A model generated the notes under the pieces. It did not search any database. It saw only the letters and a list, made by a program, of their open reading frames with translations, and was not told the origin of the DNA. The translations under genes and the position numbers were made by a program. Positions 29,958 through 41,003 of a DNA stretch of 64,000 nucleotides are shown piece after piece. The stretch comes from Phytophthora sp. 'mugwort' (taxonomy: Eukaryota > Oomycota > Peronosporomycetes > Peronosporales > Peronosporaceae). The first letter of the stretch is position 1. The number at the start of each line of letters is the position of its first letter. The stretch lies in assembly GCA_033558025.1 (NCBI GenBank), contig JAUCEF010000013.1:2907001-2971000 (forward strand), given 5' to 3'.

Positions 29958-30120
29958 TGTACGTTGCAAACTCGAAGCACTTAGCTGGCTTGGTGGCTTT
30001 GCTGACTTGCTGAACATTGTTGGTTCAGTGTACGTTGCTGGCTCGATTTACTTTGCTAGCTTGGTGTACGTTGCTGGCTCGATGCACGTTGTTGGCTTGG
30101 TGTACGTTGCTGGCGCGCTG
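29958..30120. repeat. 18-bp minisatellite
   Basis: About nine units of the form tacgttgctggctcgatg, alternating with cacgttgttggcttggtg-like units, give an 18-bp period with a 36-bp higher-order period. It encodes an open repeat of the type VYVAGSxxxxxL in one frame, but the frame shows no start or family signal. Confidence 0.85.
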
Positions 30121-30222
30121 AACCTTCAGGAGCCAGTCGTTTAGCAGTGTTGAGACTGGCTTGACTATTATAGAGCTCAACGGAATAGTAATGGATAAGA
30201 CGAATCACCGGAGGAGAAATTA

Positions 30223-32300
30223 GTGAGAACGAGGGCGTCTAGTACTTCATCGTGGGTGCCTGACAACAATTATGTCGGTGATACGTGGTGTGATGATGAT
30301 GATGATCCCTTAACACCTGACGACTTTCTTGATGAGTCCAGCGTCGCATTGCCAGATACATCAACCGCTAAGCTATCTCAGGATGCTATAGCCACAGTGA
30401 CGGGAGTAAAAAACGATGTCGAGGCATTACTTGCAGTATTGAAGGAGTACCAGGCAGCTCGGTGCATGTTACTACCTGAAGAATTTATCATTATCTCAGA
30501 TTCATCTCAGATTCTCAAAACATTCGATGAAGATGCTCAATTTGGGACCCAACAATTTATTGATATATTCGCTACTACACGAACTCGCTTGGAGCATCTA
30601 AACGAATGTTATGGCCCTGATCCGTATCAATCACCGCCTCAGCAACCACAATGGACCCCAGATACGTTACCGTCATTTTCAACAGTTGCGATGGTATCTG
30701 AGGCATTCAAGCTTAATTCTGGCACCACGTTATCTTCAAAGTGAGTGCTCGGCACCTTCTACGTGCTTACGCTACAGATATTGAAGACGCTGTAGGTGAG
30801 AGCTCTTTCTCACTGCAAGATAATGCGGCCCTTTACGGCATCAAACCCCAGCTGATGCTTATCTTGAAGGACAAGCAGGCACCGGGAAGTCCACCTTTGT
30901 CGAAGCACTTCTGGCTATGGCTCGAAATTGGGGGCGTGAAGGCAGTGTTGAGACGTTAGCGTTCACAGTGCTGCAGCCATAACATTCATGGAAAAAACAA
31001 TGCAAAGTGCCCGACACCTCCAGTTCAAACGGCCCGACCCGAATTCTGCTCCTTCGAGTGAAATGAAGGCTCCGTTCAGGTGGGTCGTGCTGGTAATAAT
31101 TGATGAAACTTCTATTACCCATCAAGCACTCCTTAGTGGCACTGATAGTGTATCTCGCTTGATGTCAAAAAGTCCCAGCACTTCATGGGGGTAAGCATGT
31201 ATTGCTTATTGGTGATTTTCTTCAGCTCCCACCAGAGGGGGAGTTCCATGTACGTTCAGTCGTGATTCATATTTGACTAATCACTGAAGTCCGATAACTA
31301 ATAAATATTTTCGTCCTGAATTCTTAGGCTACAAGATTCCTTCCAGTTCTGCTAATCGATTGTGTCATGCTGGTTACGCTCTTTATTTCGCTATCAATCT
31401 TGTCGTATTTTTAAAGAAAAGCATGCGAGGAGACTAGACCCAGTGTACGCTGATATTGTGGATTATCTCCGCTGGGGTCGCGTTTCGGACGAGCACCTTG
31501 AATTGTTTTAACTCTCCTGTACAGCCTTTAAATCAAGTCGAGCTGCCGCCGATACGGACACAGACCAGCGACAGCGATACGTTTTATCGCCCTATTGTGG
31601 TTTCTACAAACAAGCTTCGGTGTGCAATATACCATATGATGATTTCAAGGTTGCCCAAATTCGGAAGGTGACAGTGTATGAAAGCATGGCGTCGTCCTCA
31701 TCACGTTCTAAAACGATAGTTAGCAATCTCGCTAATGCGACGGACGATATCGTAAATCGTGTACCGATGAAGTTGCTGTTTTATATTGGCATGCCTGTAA
31801 TGGCTACGCGTAAACACCCAGCGCTTCTCGAAGCTGGCATTATTGCCAACGGTGTAATCGGCACCATATTCTGAATACATCCTCCCCCAGCTCAACTTGA
31901 GTACAGTCAGTACTCCATGAGCGGCGTTGTAATGCACAGGTTGCTGCGGCATCCCGAATTATTATTTATTAAGCTTCATGGCTGTCACAAAACGCTAGTC
32001 ACTAGTTTTCCTGAGGGCGTCATCGGGTTACTGCCGCTGCACGCGTGCTTGCAGCTAAAACAGATCCCGAACCTAACTCAAGCTTCTGTCACCTAATCAA
32101 TTTGCGGTGGTGCCTGCTTTCCCACGCACGACGGAAAATTACAAAGGCAAACCTGCCATGACGGAGATGTCGTCACGCCGCTGGACCGGCGTACAGGGTC
32201 CCTGAAACAAACTCTGTATGTTGCTTTATCAAGGGGAACAAGCTTGGTCGGCCTCACGATAACGGAGAAAAGCACAAGACGATATTTAGAGAACTTCTAG
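30223..32300 (+). pseudogene. PIF1-type helicase relic, probably from a mobile element
   Basis: An acidic 173-codon open frame (30223-30744, no ATG; DDDDDPLTPDDFLDE) leads into PIF1 motifs spread over frames: motif I GQAGTGKSTFVEALLA near 30870, motif II region VIIDETSI near 31095, GDFLQLPPEGEF near 31210-31245 (motif III), GMPVMATRKHPALLEAGIIANG near 31790-31855, and LYVALSRGTSLVGLTIT near 32210-32255 (motif VI). Stops and shifts between them show decay. PIF1-like helicases occur as host repair enzymes and as the helicase of Helitrons. The degraded state and repeat-rich setting favour a Helitron-type source, but no Rep domain or 3' CTRR hairpin was found. Confidence 0.78.
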
Positions 32301-32634
32301 CGAAGTGAAGCGACAATGACACGCGATGCTGCGCCTTATCCAGCCGGTTGTATTACCTCCTTACGCATCTGCAGACGAAATCGCTGAATTTGATCGGTGG
32401 AAAGCAAAGCTTCACCCCTAGATGATACGCGTAGATAAACGCTTTGTGACGGATAAAAAGTGTATTTATGTTTTTTACGAAACCCTACCAAGTATGGTCC
32501 TTTTAAATATATCGCTTTGTGCGGTTAATCTCACATTCTACGTTGAAGCTCTGAACAACCCGTGGGGGTGTCGGGACTACACAGCGTTATGGTGAAGCGC
32601 AGACACGACTTGGATCGGGCTGTCACCAGCAAAC
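32301..32634. other. No gene recognised
   Basis: Short gap after the helicase relic. Nothing identified. Confidence 0.4.
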
Positions 32635-33554
32635 ATGCAAAAAAAGGTGATAGGGGAACCACGCGCCGACAAATACCAAGGGGGGTACGAGAGTAGCAGG
32701 GCGTCGGAGTCTTTAACACGGCGATCCGACGGAGAAACAGGTGCAGCATTTGCCGGTGCAGATACAGTCATTGTAGCTGCCGCGGCAGCGTTACCAGTCC
32801 TTACGAAGGTGGAGGTAAAAGAAGCGTGCGAAGCATTGCGACTCAAACAACACAGGTACAAGCTAGGCAGAAGGCAGCAAGGAAGGCGATTGGTGTCAGA
32901 GCCACACCGACTTTCTGATTCACAGAAGCTCATTTTTGCAAATAGCTGCAAGACCGCTCGAAACGCGGAGAGGCCAGTTGACTACCTCCGCATGTCGAAG
33001 AGCTGCCAGTTCACTTCGTTCAAGGGTCATCCGCATTTGCTAGCAGCCATGGAGATCGATATTGTTAATGCGTTGAAGGAAGCGCTAATGGAGCAGCGCG
33101 AAGTCGAAGCTGGAAGGCATATAAGGACGCCTGCGCAATGGGAGGGCGAGTTCAAGTTCTCCAGCAAGAGCAAGTTGCGAGAGTTGAGAGGCAAGTGATG
33201 AAGCTGGAGCGGGAGCTGGCAAAGGCGAGAATAATTGTCACCGACGTTCGCCCGCAGTTGGAGTGCGTGGGGATGGTGAATGAGCGGTCACCCTCTATTT
33301 CAGAAAGCGGTGGCCAATCTACTTCTCGAATGAACCCTAATATTTGCGAGCAGCAGTTAGACACGTTTTGGGAGCGTTCGTTGAAGCGAGACTCGGCACT
33401 GAAGCTCAAGGAAGCATATACGTCTGCATTATTCAACAATATTTCGCACCTAGAGAAGCGACTATCCGATAAGCAAGCTGCACTGAGCAAACAAACACAG
33501 GAGCAAGGCGACGATCGCCAACGATGCATGGGCATACCGGCGGCCTGCAATTAA
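32635..33554 (+). CDS. Hypothetical coiled-coil ORFs, two overlapping frames
   Basis: A first frame (32635-33198, 187 codons, ATG) has an Ala-rich stretch and a basic middle and ends in SSKSKLRELRGK. It overlaps a second frame (33138-33554) that continues with VARVERQVMKLERELAKARI and SHLEKRLSDKQAALSKQTQE, both coiled-coil-like. The two can be read as one protein after a frame change near 33190 (..KLRELRGK to VMKLEREL). I do not recognise a family. It may be a repeat-borne ORF or a broken gene. Confidence 0.35.
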
Positions 33555-34311
33555 AGCGATATGAGCCGGCTCGTACTAACAACGGATACTGGCAAAATGC
33601 GAACCGCGACTAAACTAAATATCGATCTGAACGCGAGGAAGCTGCACAGGTATCACTAAAAAAACGCTTCGCAGTGAGACTAAACACTCGAACTGATGTC
33701 GAACATGAGCGCCGAGACGTAGCGTAACTGGTGCTCGCTATTTCGCGACTGAAGATCAAGCAGGATTAGGAATGAATTTTGACATTGAGCAGCTTTCTAA
33801 GCTGTATGCCCTTCCAACAAAACATGGTACGCTAACACAAAATCTTGCTTCGGATATAGGGACCTAATCGATGGCCGACGTCAACGTTGGTTGGCGATGC
33901 ATCTAGTACGAAGAAGCAAATTGGATGTGTTACCCGAAGGACGACCCAACTCGATGAAGTCGAGAATGTGGAGCTCGTAAACGACATCGAAATGTGTTCG
34001 TCGATCCGAAATCGTTTATGCTTGACGCTGGAACCGATGGTGATATGGTTAAGCACAAGTAATTCCAGTCACTTTGCCAAACGATTCGAGCTTTAGCATG
34101 TAGACCCCGAAAAAAACATAGTTTGCTTCCTGACGCGTATTCTCACTTAGATTAATAACAGCCAGTAGCATTCTGAAATGCTGAAGTCCTTGCAACAGCC
34201 TGCTTTTGAAAGCTGACAGACCTCGTGCGCGAAGAGACTCGTCTATAGACTCGAGACGCGTTACTGTCTAATTGTAGTCCACTTCAACTAGCAGCCATAC
34301 ATTTTGACCAT
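33555..34311. other. No gene recognised
   Basis: Only short open frames. A stretch NFDIEQLSKLYALPTKHGTLTQ near 33771-33840 reads coding-like but ends in a stop and has no family match I can name. I see no ubiquitin-like domain that could be the N-terminus of the DDI1 relic downstream. Confidence 0.35.
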
Positions 34312-35370
34312 GTGATACTTTTGCGGTCAGTAAGGATAATTATCCTTGAGAAACAGCAAGAGATTGAGGCTTTGGAGCGGAATACGTTCGATGCCGAGGC
34401 CCAGGACAAGATCACGGAGCGGATTCGTCTGTCGAATGTCCAGAAGAATATGGAGATCGCGATCGAGGAGATGCCCGAAGCATTTGCCCGTGTCACTATG
34501 CTTTACATCCCGTGCATGCGACTCGTGGACAAACGTTTTGCTGGCCAGGTGCGGTATCTAGCTAGCAATGATGACGACGGTCTTCCTGGTCTACCAATAA
34601 GTTTATTTACCCAACAGGCTGTCGGCGTGGGCACCGCTACAATTATTGGCAAAGTGCACATGACCGCACTGAAGATTGGCAACGCGTTTTACAATTGCAG
34701 CTTCACATTTTTTAGATCAGCAGGCATGGACTGACTGAGCGCGATGTGTTCCGCCTCGCTCGCTTTCTGTTCGGTTTGGACATGCTCATTGAGCATTGCT
34801 CGAGCGGCATCAGGTGCGGGACCACGCCAGCTCATAGCATGCTCAGTTTTACTGCTAACTAACTAGATCTTATACGGTGTAGTGCTGTATTGATCTGGGC
34901 AAGAACGTCCTTCGTCTGCATGAAGGCGAGCGCTTCCATGAGGTTTCCTTCCTGCCGGAACATGCACGTCTCAGTAAATCTGCGTATTAGTCACATGTGC
35001 CGCGTATTTGCTCATGTGGCTTGGCAGGAAATTCTTTCGTCGGAGAACCGTGCGGAATCCGCGCAGCCTCCAGCCACACTTGGCGACGTCCCCGTTCCGG
35101 CTTCAACTCCGGGCTCCACTCCGACTTCCGCTGCAGCGGTTCCTGCTCCGGTGGCAGCTGGAGGCCAGATCGACCAAGAGAAGATTGCTCAGCTCGTGAG
35201 GCTGGGCTTCCCGGAGCAGCATTTATACGAGTTCTTGCCCGAGTCCGTCCTCGTTGACGTTGCTGATATCTGCGACGTGTGTTTGTCTTGTTTGCATTTC
35301 AGGCTATCCAGGTGCTGCGGACTTGCAACGGCAACGTTGAGATGGCGGCGGGCTTCTATTCAAGACTATG
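34312..35370 (+). pseudogene. DDI1-like retropepsin relic, active site deleted
   Basis: DDI1 is a ubiquitin-receptor aspartyl protease that works with the proteasome: a UBL domain, a retropepsin-like domain and a UBA domain. Here the central part is recognisable: DAEAQDKITERIRL..VQKNMEIAIEEMPEAFARVTMLYI, then directly MRLVDKRFAGQ, AVGVGTATIIGKVHMTALKIG after an intron-like gap (34546-34617), CSFTF, FGLDMLIEH, IDLGKNVLRLHEGE, FLPEHARLS, and a UBA-type end QLVRLGFPEQ / AIQVLRTCNGNVEMAAGF. The roughly 30 residues between MLYI and MRLVD that carry the catalytic Asp loop are absent. The N-terminal UBL is also missing, and a frameshift lies near 34725. It cannot be a protease. Confidence 0.85.
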
Positions 35371-35589
35371 TATTGTCAATTCCGCTCAAAATTTACCAAA
35401 GCTGAGCTATTTCAGTGCCTCGGCGAAACCGCCGACGAATCGACCCGCGTCATTAATTGGTCAAAAGCCTCACTACTTTCGAGTTACAGCTTATCATCGA
35501 GTTCAGTCTCAAGGCAGCGTTGTTCGCAGCGGCACCCACAATGTGTCCTTTGGATTTCATTGTTGAGGCCCACAAGCTCTCGCTGGTGG

Positions 35590-35815
35590 AGTTCTCGCTT
35601 CTGTAGTTCTAGCTGCTGGAGTTCTTGTTGCTGAAGTTCTCGCTGTTGGGGTTCTCGCTGTTGGGTTTCTCGTTGCTGGAGTTCTCGCTGCTGGGGTTTT
35701 CGCTGCTGGGGTCGTGCTGGTGGAGTTTTAGGTGCTCGGATCGTGCAAGGGGAGTTCTCGCTGCCAGGGTTCTTGCTGCTGGTGTCGTGCTGGCGGAGTT
35801 CTCGCTGATGTTATT
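35590..35815. repeat. 15-bp minisatellite, gttctcgctgctggg type
   Basis: About fourteen drifting copies of gttctcgctgctgg(a/g) follow one another with a 15-bp period, degenerating toward the end. The open frames across it (LGFSLLEFSLLGF...) are the product of the repeat. Confidence 0.8.
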
Positions 35816-35890
35816 AGAGGTCTAGGCCCCGCTAGTGGCACTGGAAAAGGATTAGCTCGTACTGTCTGAGTTGGTGTTCTGCTTCTAGAG

Positions 35891-36965
35891 ATGGAAGAGG
35901 CGGAAACGAAACAACACGCACACCACAATACGGTTTTTCACTGCTTGTACGGATACTATCACCTTGGGTATCAGGTCAGCGAGCTGGCACACGTCTACAA
36001 CAAGTCTGACAAGACAATTCGAAACTGGATCCGAGTCTACAAAACAACTGGAACGTATGAACGGGCTAGGATGGCGTCCGACAAGAAGTTCACGGCGGCT
36101 CAGCGACAGTGGCTGAGCAACTACTATCAGAAGAAGCCTCTTGCATACCTCGATGAAGCGCAGGATGAGTTCAAGCGCGTGTTTCATATCTCCATCTCAA
36201 AACCAAGTGTATGGAGAATCATTCATGACTTTGGCTTAACGTGGAAGGTGTTGGAGAGGCGAGCGATGCATATTAAGGAGCAAGACATATTCCGCTTCGC
36301 TGACGAGTTGAGCCGAATTGGCTGGAGTCATCCGAACCTAGTCTTCTTGGACGAAGTTTCTTTTGACAACAGAGGAATGATCCGGAAAAGAGGCTATTCT
36401 CTAACAGGAACCAAGCTTGCTGTTCGAGGTGACTTTCAGCGGAAGCTGCGAGTGGCGATCCTGGCATTCATCGGTGTGCATGGGTTAATCGATTACTATG
36501 ACACAGAGGGAGCCTTTGACAGAGTCGAGTTTGTGAAATGCTGTCGCGACTTCGCCTTTTCTAATCGGGAAAGGTTTGTCAAATCCTGGTTCAAACTTGG
36601 TTTGGATTCTCGATGGCGCCTCTATCCACAGAGACCCTGAGATCGTGCACTACTTAAGAAGCATTGGCGTCGTTCCAATTTTCCTTCCGGCCTACGGTCC
36701 ATTCTTCAATCCGATCGAGTACATGTTCGGCTACATCAAGAAGTCATTTCAGCGGTATTACGTTGAGTCTAGTGGACAGAATTTAATGCCCTTTGTGGTT
36801 CAAACGTTTCGGCGCTTTGAAAGATTTGACATGGCAAAAGTGTTTGAGCACTGCGGTTGGACGATTCAAGGCCATTTCAACCCTGTTGGTCAGCTTGCGA
36901 AGGAAAATCGAACGGTGACCGACATATTCAATGGCGTTGAGCAGATGGACGAGCAAACGGATTGA
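35891..36965 (+). pseudogene. Tc1/mariner (IS630-like DDE_3) transposase with one frameshift
   Basis: From the ATG at 35891: an N-terminal helix-turn-helix (YYHLGYQVSELAHVYNKSDKTIRNWI), a second HTH (HISISKPSVWRIIHDFGLTWK), then the catalytic core with NLVFLDEVSFDN (first Asp). After a one-base shift near 36560-36576 it continues with LVWILDGASIH (second Asp) and PAYGPFFNPIEYMFGYIK (acidic third residue, NPIE). It ends at 36965. The total of about 350 codons fits the family. Apart from the single shift it is well preserved, so it may be a fairly recent element. I did not find clear terminal repeats next to it. Confidence 0.85.
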
Positions 36966-37199
36966 ATTAGAATTTACGACGAGGTACCTGGAACGTCGTT
37001 GGTCGTCTACGACTTTAATCGCTCCTGATGATCAATTGTCACTAGCGTTTTCGATGTCGTGCAGCGGGGCCATGACATCAGGCAGAGGAAGTACATCTCG
37101 GAGGAATGCCTCGAAGATTGATTTCCGCGTAGCAAGACTAGCTTCGTGTTCTTCCATCCGTCTTCCACTGCTTTCCAGTCTTCGCGTAGTTATTTCTAG
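36966..37199. other. 3' flank of the transposase
   Basis: No gene recognised. Confidence 0.4.
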
Positions 37200-38437
37200 T
37201 CACGAATTGATGCGTTCACGCAGTCTAAAGCATAATTTGCTATTAGAAACGTTGGATAGATGCTGCTCAACGCGTGATTCGGAAGCTCGAAGTATGTGCA
37301 CAATAGAGTCTGGCGGAGGCTGTGCAATAACCGCATCCCATGTAGACCGATTGAGGTTTCTAGTCAGGTGGTTGGCCCACATTCGCCAGACGACTGCTTC
37401 TGCTTGGAAGATTTTGTTTTGGCCTTGTAGCCGCAAAATAATATCATGCAGACAGCTCTCAGCATTAGCCCCTGCATGATCCATTTCAGATGGAACTATC
37501 ACGCCTCCATGAATTATTCTAGGTCCGCGTCCTTCGTAATTGCCAAGCCGTACTCGTAGAAACAAGTAGGATGACCGTTTCCCCACGTGTCGACTGAAGC
37601 CAGCGGTCCAAGCAATATCGGACTTGGTGCTTTCAACAAGATGGCGTTTCGTCTTGAACTGCATCAGCTTGGTCCAGTTCTCCGTTGTCGGGACCTCTAC
37701 AGCCCATTCTCCATCTTGTTTCACTGCTCTTCCCTTGACATGAGAGTTCCCAAATCTTTTTCAAGATGTCACGGAAGTTAGCACCATTCAGAGCAACGCC
37801 GTCGAGCTGCTCCCCCGACCTCTCACGCTGTGAAAATGTTGTCTTGATAATGGACCGTACAACAAGCTGGTGCCGGTGACTATCTGTCGGCTGAGAGACG
37901 ACTGATGTGTTGGAGTGGTTGGGCTCGGCCGTAGGAGATGACCGCTGCAAGCGAAGAGATCTTCGGATAGCCGGTGACCGGTTCACATCATCACACGTAG
38001 CGGGTGAGGACTGCGGTGAAGCACCCGTATCCGTCGGAGAACTTGACCCAGCAGGAGGTGTCGTCTGTGTCAAGCGTGGAGATCTTCTGACGGGTGTAGG
38101 GGCAACCTCCTCGCCACGAGGCATCGACTGAGCTGAGCTGGGTGACGCGCGAGGGTGCGAAGGTGTACGTGGCGATGGTGTCAAGCGCGGCGACCTTCGT
38201 GTAGGGGCTCGAGTGTCCGCATCGGTGACCTTCGGCCTCGGCTGCTTTGTGGTCTGCGTCGCATAGTCCCCGTGCCAGCACTTGCCTCCATGTTTCCTCC
38301 GGTGCACCACTCCATAGGAATCTGATTACACTGTCACAAAGCATACAGTCATCGAATTTGACAGGTCTGGCGATTCGCTGGAGATTGGACTCGGGCGATT
38401 CAAACGGCGGGGGTCGGAAATCTTGAGAAGAACACAC
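37200..38437 (-). pseudogene. Repeat-borne ORF with RRSPRL motifs, frameshifted
   Basis: Read from 38437: SNLQRIARPVKFDDCMLCDSV in one frame, then after a shift near 38300 a basic, Ser/Pro-rich part with RRSPRLT at three spaced sites and a fourth variant RRSLRLQ. After VALNGANFRDILKKIWEL a second shift near 37720 leads to ENWTKLMQFKTKRHLVESTKSDIAWTAGF, LRLQGQNKIFQAEAVVWRMWANHL and a C-terminal DSIVHILRASE. The RRSPRL units look like short DNA- or RNA-binding basic motifs. I do not know the family; the setting between a mariner transposase and a broken J-protein gene suggests a transposon or expanded repeat gene. The longest uninterrupted part is 37633-38310 (225 codons). Confidence 0.5.
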
Positions 38438-38529
38438 AATAGTAGATTGCTCTTAACCAATCGAATCGCAGTTTGAACCCATATTTGTCGAATCACACGT
38501 CGTGTTTTCTCAGTGTAGCTACACTGACG

Positions 38530-39585
38530 ATGGCAGGCGACGACGAGTTCAGGGAGGACCTGTACGAGATCCTGGGGCTCGAGCCCGCGGTAGACGAGCC
38601 AGGTAGCACATGCATACAAGAAGAAGTCTATACTGCACCACCCCGATCGCGGCGGAGACGGTAAGAGGCGGCTGGCATTGTGTTAGTAGAGATCGAAGAC
38701 ACCTTCTCTTTTAACGGGCATAATTGTTGTTTGTGTTGCAGTGCAAAAGTTTCTGGAGCTGACACATGCGCGCGACATTCTGCTGGGCCCTGAGAATAAA
38801 TAAGCTTATGACAAGAAGCTGTCGCGCGAGCTGCTGGCCAAGAAGAAGCAACGCGAGTGGGAGGCAGAGCTCGATGGCAAGCGCAGACAGATGCGAGACG
38901 ATGCGTGCGTGGTTTCTTAGGTTGTTATAATGATGAGATCTGACAGCCTACGTGGTGCTGATAAATTGTAGAGCTGCTGAAGAAGGAGCAGAGCTTTGAG
39001 CGCAATAGGAAACCCAGCGCAAAGCAGCAGAAGGCAGAGCTGTCCAAGCTTCGGGAGAAGGCTCTGGCATGGCAGCAGGAGCTGCAAGATCGTCTTGCTC
39101 GGGAATCAAAGCGTCGGGCTGAGCTGAAGAGGTATCAGACATCTTAAGGCGTTCCGAAGTCATCACGAACCGTGACGCTCAACTGGGATATAAGAAGCAG
39201 TACTCGCACTCGGACGACACGCCTAGTCGCGAGCTGCGGTTATATGGCGAGATCGAGACGATCAAAATGAAGACGTCGTCTGCGAGATTGTTTTCACTGA
39301 AGCGTCGGCGGCTGCCAATGCTGTTCGGATTGAGGCACGTAAAGACTGCTGGCGAGGAGTCTCGATCCCGGTCACATCGTAGAGACGGACGGGTTCATGT
39401 CTGCGGAAGACAAGACGACGACCAAGACTAGATTAAAGCGCAACGTGCCCACGCTGCCGGGTGGTCCTATTTCACTGAAGAAGCACTTGGGTTCAAGAAG
39501 ACGGGTCTAGCCGCGCTGCGAGACAAATCGAAGCTGCAGCAAGAGCAGCAGCAGCAGGCTTCCGGCAATCACACTGATAAATGAT
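38530..39585 (+). pseudogene. DNAJC17-like J-domain protein relic
   Basis: The ATG at 38530 gives MAGDDEFREDLYEILGLEP, the start of a J domain. The frame is then lost. AYKKKSILHHPDRGGD with the HPD motif follows in a shifted frame near 38615-38655, with a GT-AG intron to 38742, then FLELTHARDILLGPENK and an in-frame TAA before AYDKKLSREL. A second intron (about 38906-38971) leads to a coiled coil (ELLKKEQSFERN...) and an RRM-like segment (SRELRLYGEIETIKMKTSSAR). This order (J domain, coiled coil, RRM) is that of DNAJC17/Cwc23-type splicing-linked J proteins. The shift, the stop and further damage after 39140 show a dead copy. Confidence 0.8.
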
Positions 39586-40376
39586 CGGCGCATATTCTTA
39601 TGTGTGGGTTGTTGGCTGAAGACTTCCTACCTGACGGCAATACAGCAAATAAATTCGCCGATGTCGCTGCAGCCATATTGTTAGCTCGCTTTCTCGCTGG
39701 ACGCTGCCATTTGACGCAAGAACTGGACCCACACGGATGAAATGGCCACCACTTCTTGGCCTTGCAGTCGTAAAATTGGCAAGTAGCAAGAAGCAATTAA
39801 GTACCAAGTGAGAGAGTTCAGGTAGCCCTAACACAGAAGTTTGTGTCACATCCAAGTCTGGAACGCACCACGTCGTTGAAATGCTCCATGTTCTGGTTTA
39901 AATGGCTTTTCCTCGTATGAATAATATAAGTTTTTGGTGCAGGGTTCGATACGGCTTCCTGCATCCCCTACACAGAATTGGAATGCAAGCACATGTGAGT
40001 CCACTACAGTCACCAACAATTGCACGCGTCCATCGACAACTAACCTCTCGAATTTCATCCTCGAGACGCTTCTTCTCCCGCTGAACACTCCTACAAGACC
40101 AGACCCAATATGAACAGCATCTCCGCACCCGTTTACTGCAAAAAAAAACGTCCGTCGTCGTATGCGCCCCACCCTGTCGGGGCCTCCGCGCGAGTCTCTT
40201 CGCGGTAGCTCGGCCCTGTTGTTCAAATCGTAAAATGGTGTATCACATGTGTAACCTATTTGCTTTCATCACTATGCTCTATCAAAGTCATATACGTCGT
40301 CCTATCGCTTCAAAGCTATACAATCCTATTTCGTACCGGGGGGGGGACACTGCTGAGGAGCTACGTTAGGGGCGCC
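39586..40376. other. Intergenic, no gene recognised
   Basis: Minus-strand frames up to 126 codons exist but show no family signal. The last part is the p24 gene's 5' flank, with a G-rich run (cgggggggggac) near 40338. Confidence 0.4.
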
Positions 40377-41003
40377 ATGATCAAGTCGTCGCTTCTGACG
40401 CTGCTGCTGTTGGCGCTGAGCGCCATCTCTGTGGACGCCGTGCAGTTTGACATCCGGCGCCGTGCCGAGAAGTGCCTGAGCGACGAGGTGGCCCAGGGAA
40501 GCCTTGTGGTCGTGCACTACAACGTGATCGGTGGCGTGCGCGGCCAGTCGGGCGTGTCCATGGCCATCACGGACCCGCTTCGCAAGTTCCTCAAGCAGGA
40601 CGCCAACATTGACACGTCGTCTGATGACATCCACAAGTTCTCGTTCACAGCGGATGCCGGCGGCAACTACGCCGTGTGCTTCGTCAACAGCAACGACAAG
40701 CCCGTGCGCGTCATGCTGGACTTCAAGCACGGCGTGGAGGCCAAAGACTACACTGAAGTGGCCAAGCGCGAGCATCTCATGCCTGTGGAGAAGGAGTTGC
40801 GTAAAATGGAGGATACGGTGGACGAAATCCACCGCGAGATGCTCTACATGCGCGAACGCGAGGCCACCATGCGCAACACGAACGAGTCCACTAACTCGCG
40901 TGTGCTCTGGTTCAGTTTCTTCTCCATCATTGTGCTCCTCGGCATGGGCGTGTGGCAAGTCATGTACCTCAAGAAGTTCTTTAAGAGCAAAAAACTCATC
41001 TAA
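40377..41003 (+). CDS. p24/emp24/TMED family cargo receptor
   Basis: A single exon of 208 residues. p24 proteins are type I membrane proteins that cycle between ER and Golgi in COPI and COPII vesicles and help load cargo such as GPI-anchored proteins. Order: signal peptide (MIKSSLLTLLLLALSAISVDA, residues 1-21), GOLD domain (about 22-115, with KCLSDEV and a second Cys in AVCFVNSN forming the usual disulphide), a coiled-coil stretch (about 125-175), one membrane span (VLWFSFFSIIVLLGMGVWQVMYL) and a short cytosolic tail KKFFKSKKLI carrying the FF and dibasic signals for coat binding. The ATG at 40377 was preferred over upstream in-frame openings because it starts the signal peptide. It looks intact. 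The subfamily is probably TMED10/p24-delta, not certain. Confidence 0.94.
   Translation: MIKSSLLTLLLLALSAISVDAVQFDIRRRAEKCLSDEVAQGSLVVVHYNVIGGVRGQSGVSMAITDPLRKFLKQDANIDTSSDDIHKFSFTADAGGNYAVCFVNSNDKPVRVMLDFKHGVEAKDYTEVAKREHLMPVEKELRKMEDTVDEIHREMLYMREREATMRNTNESTNSRVLWFSFFSIIVLLGMGVWQVMYLKKFFKSKKLI

Noticed and set aside
40326..40958. 210-codon frame antisense to the p24 gene
   Set aside because: His/Val-rich shadow frame; the plus strand is a complete p24 protein.
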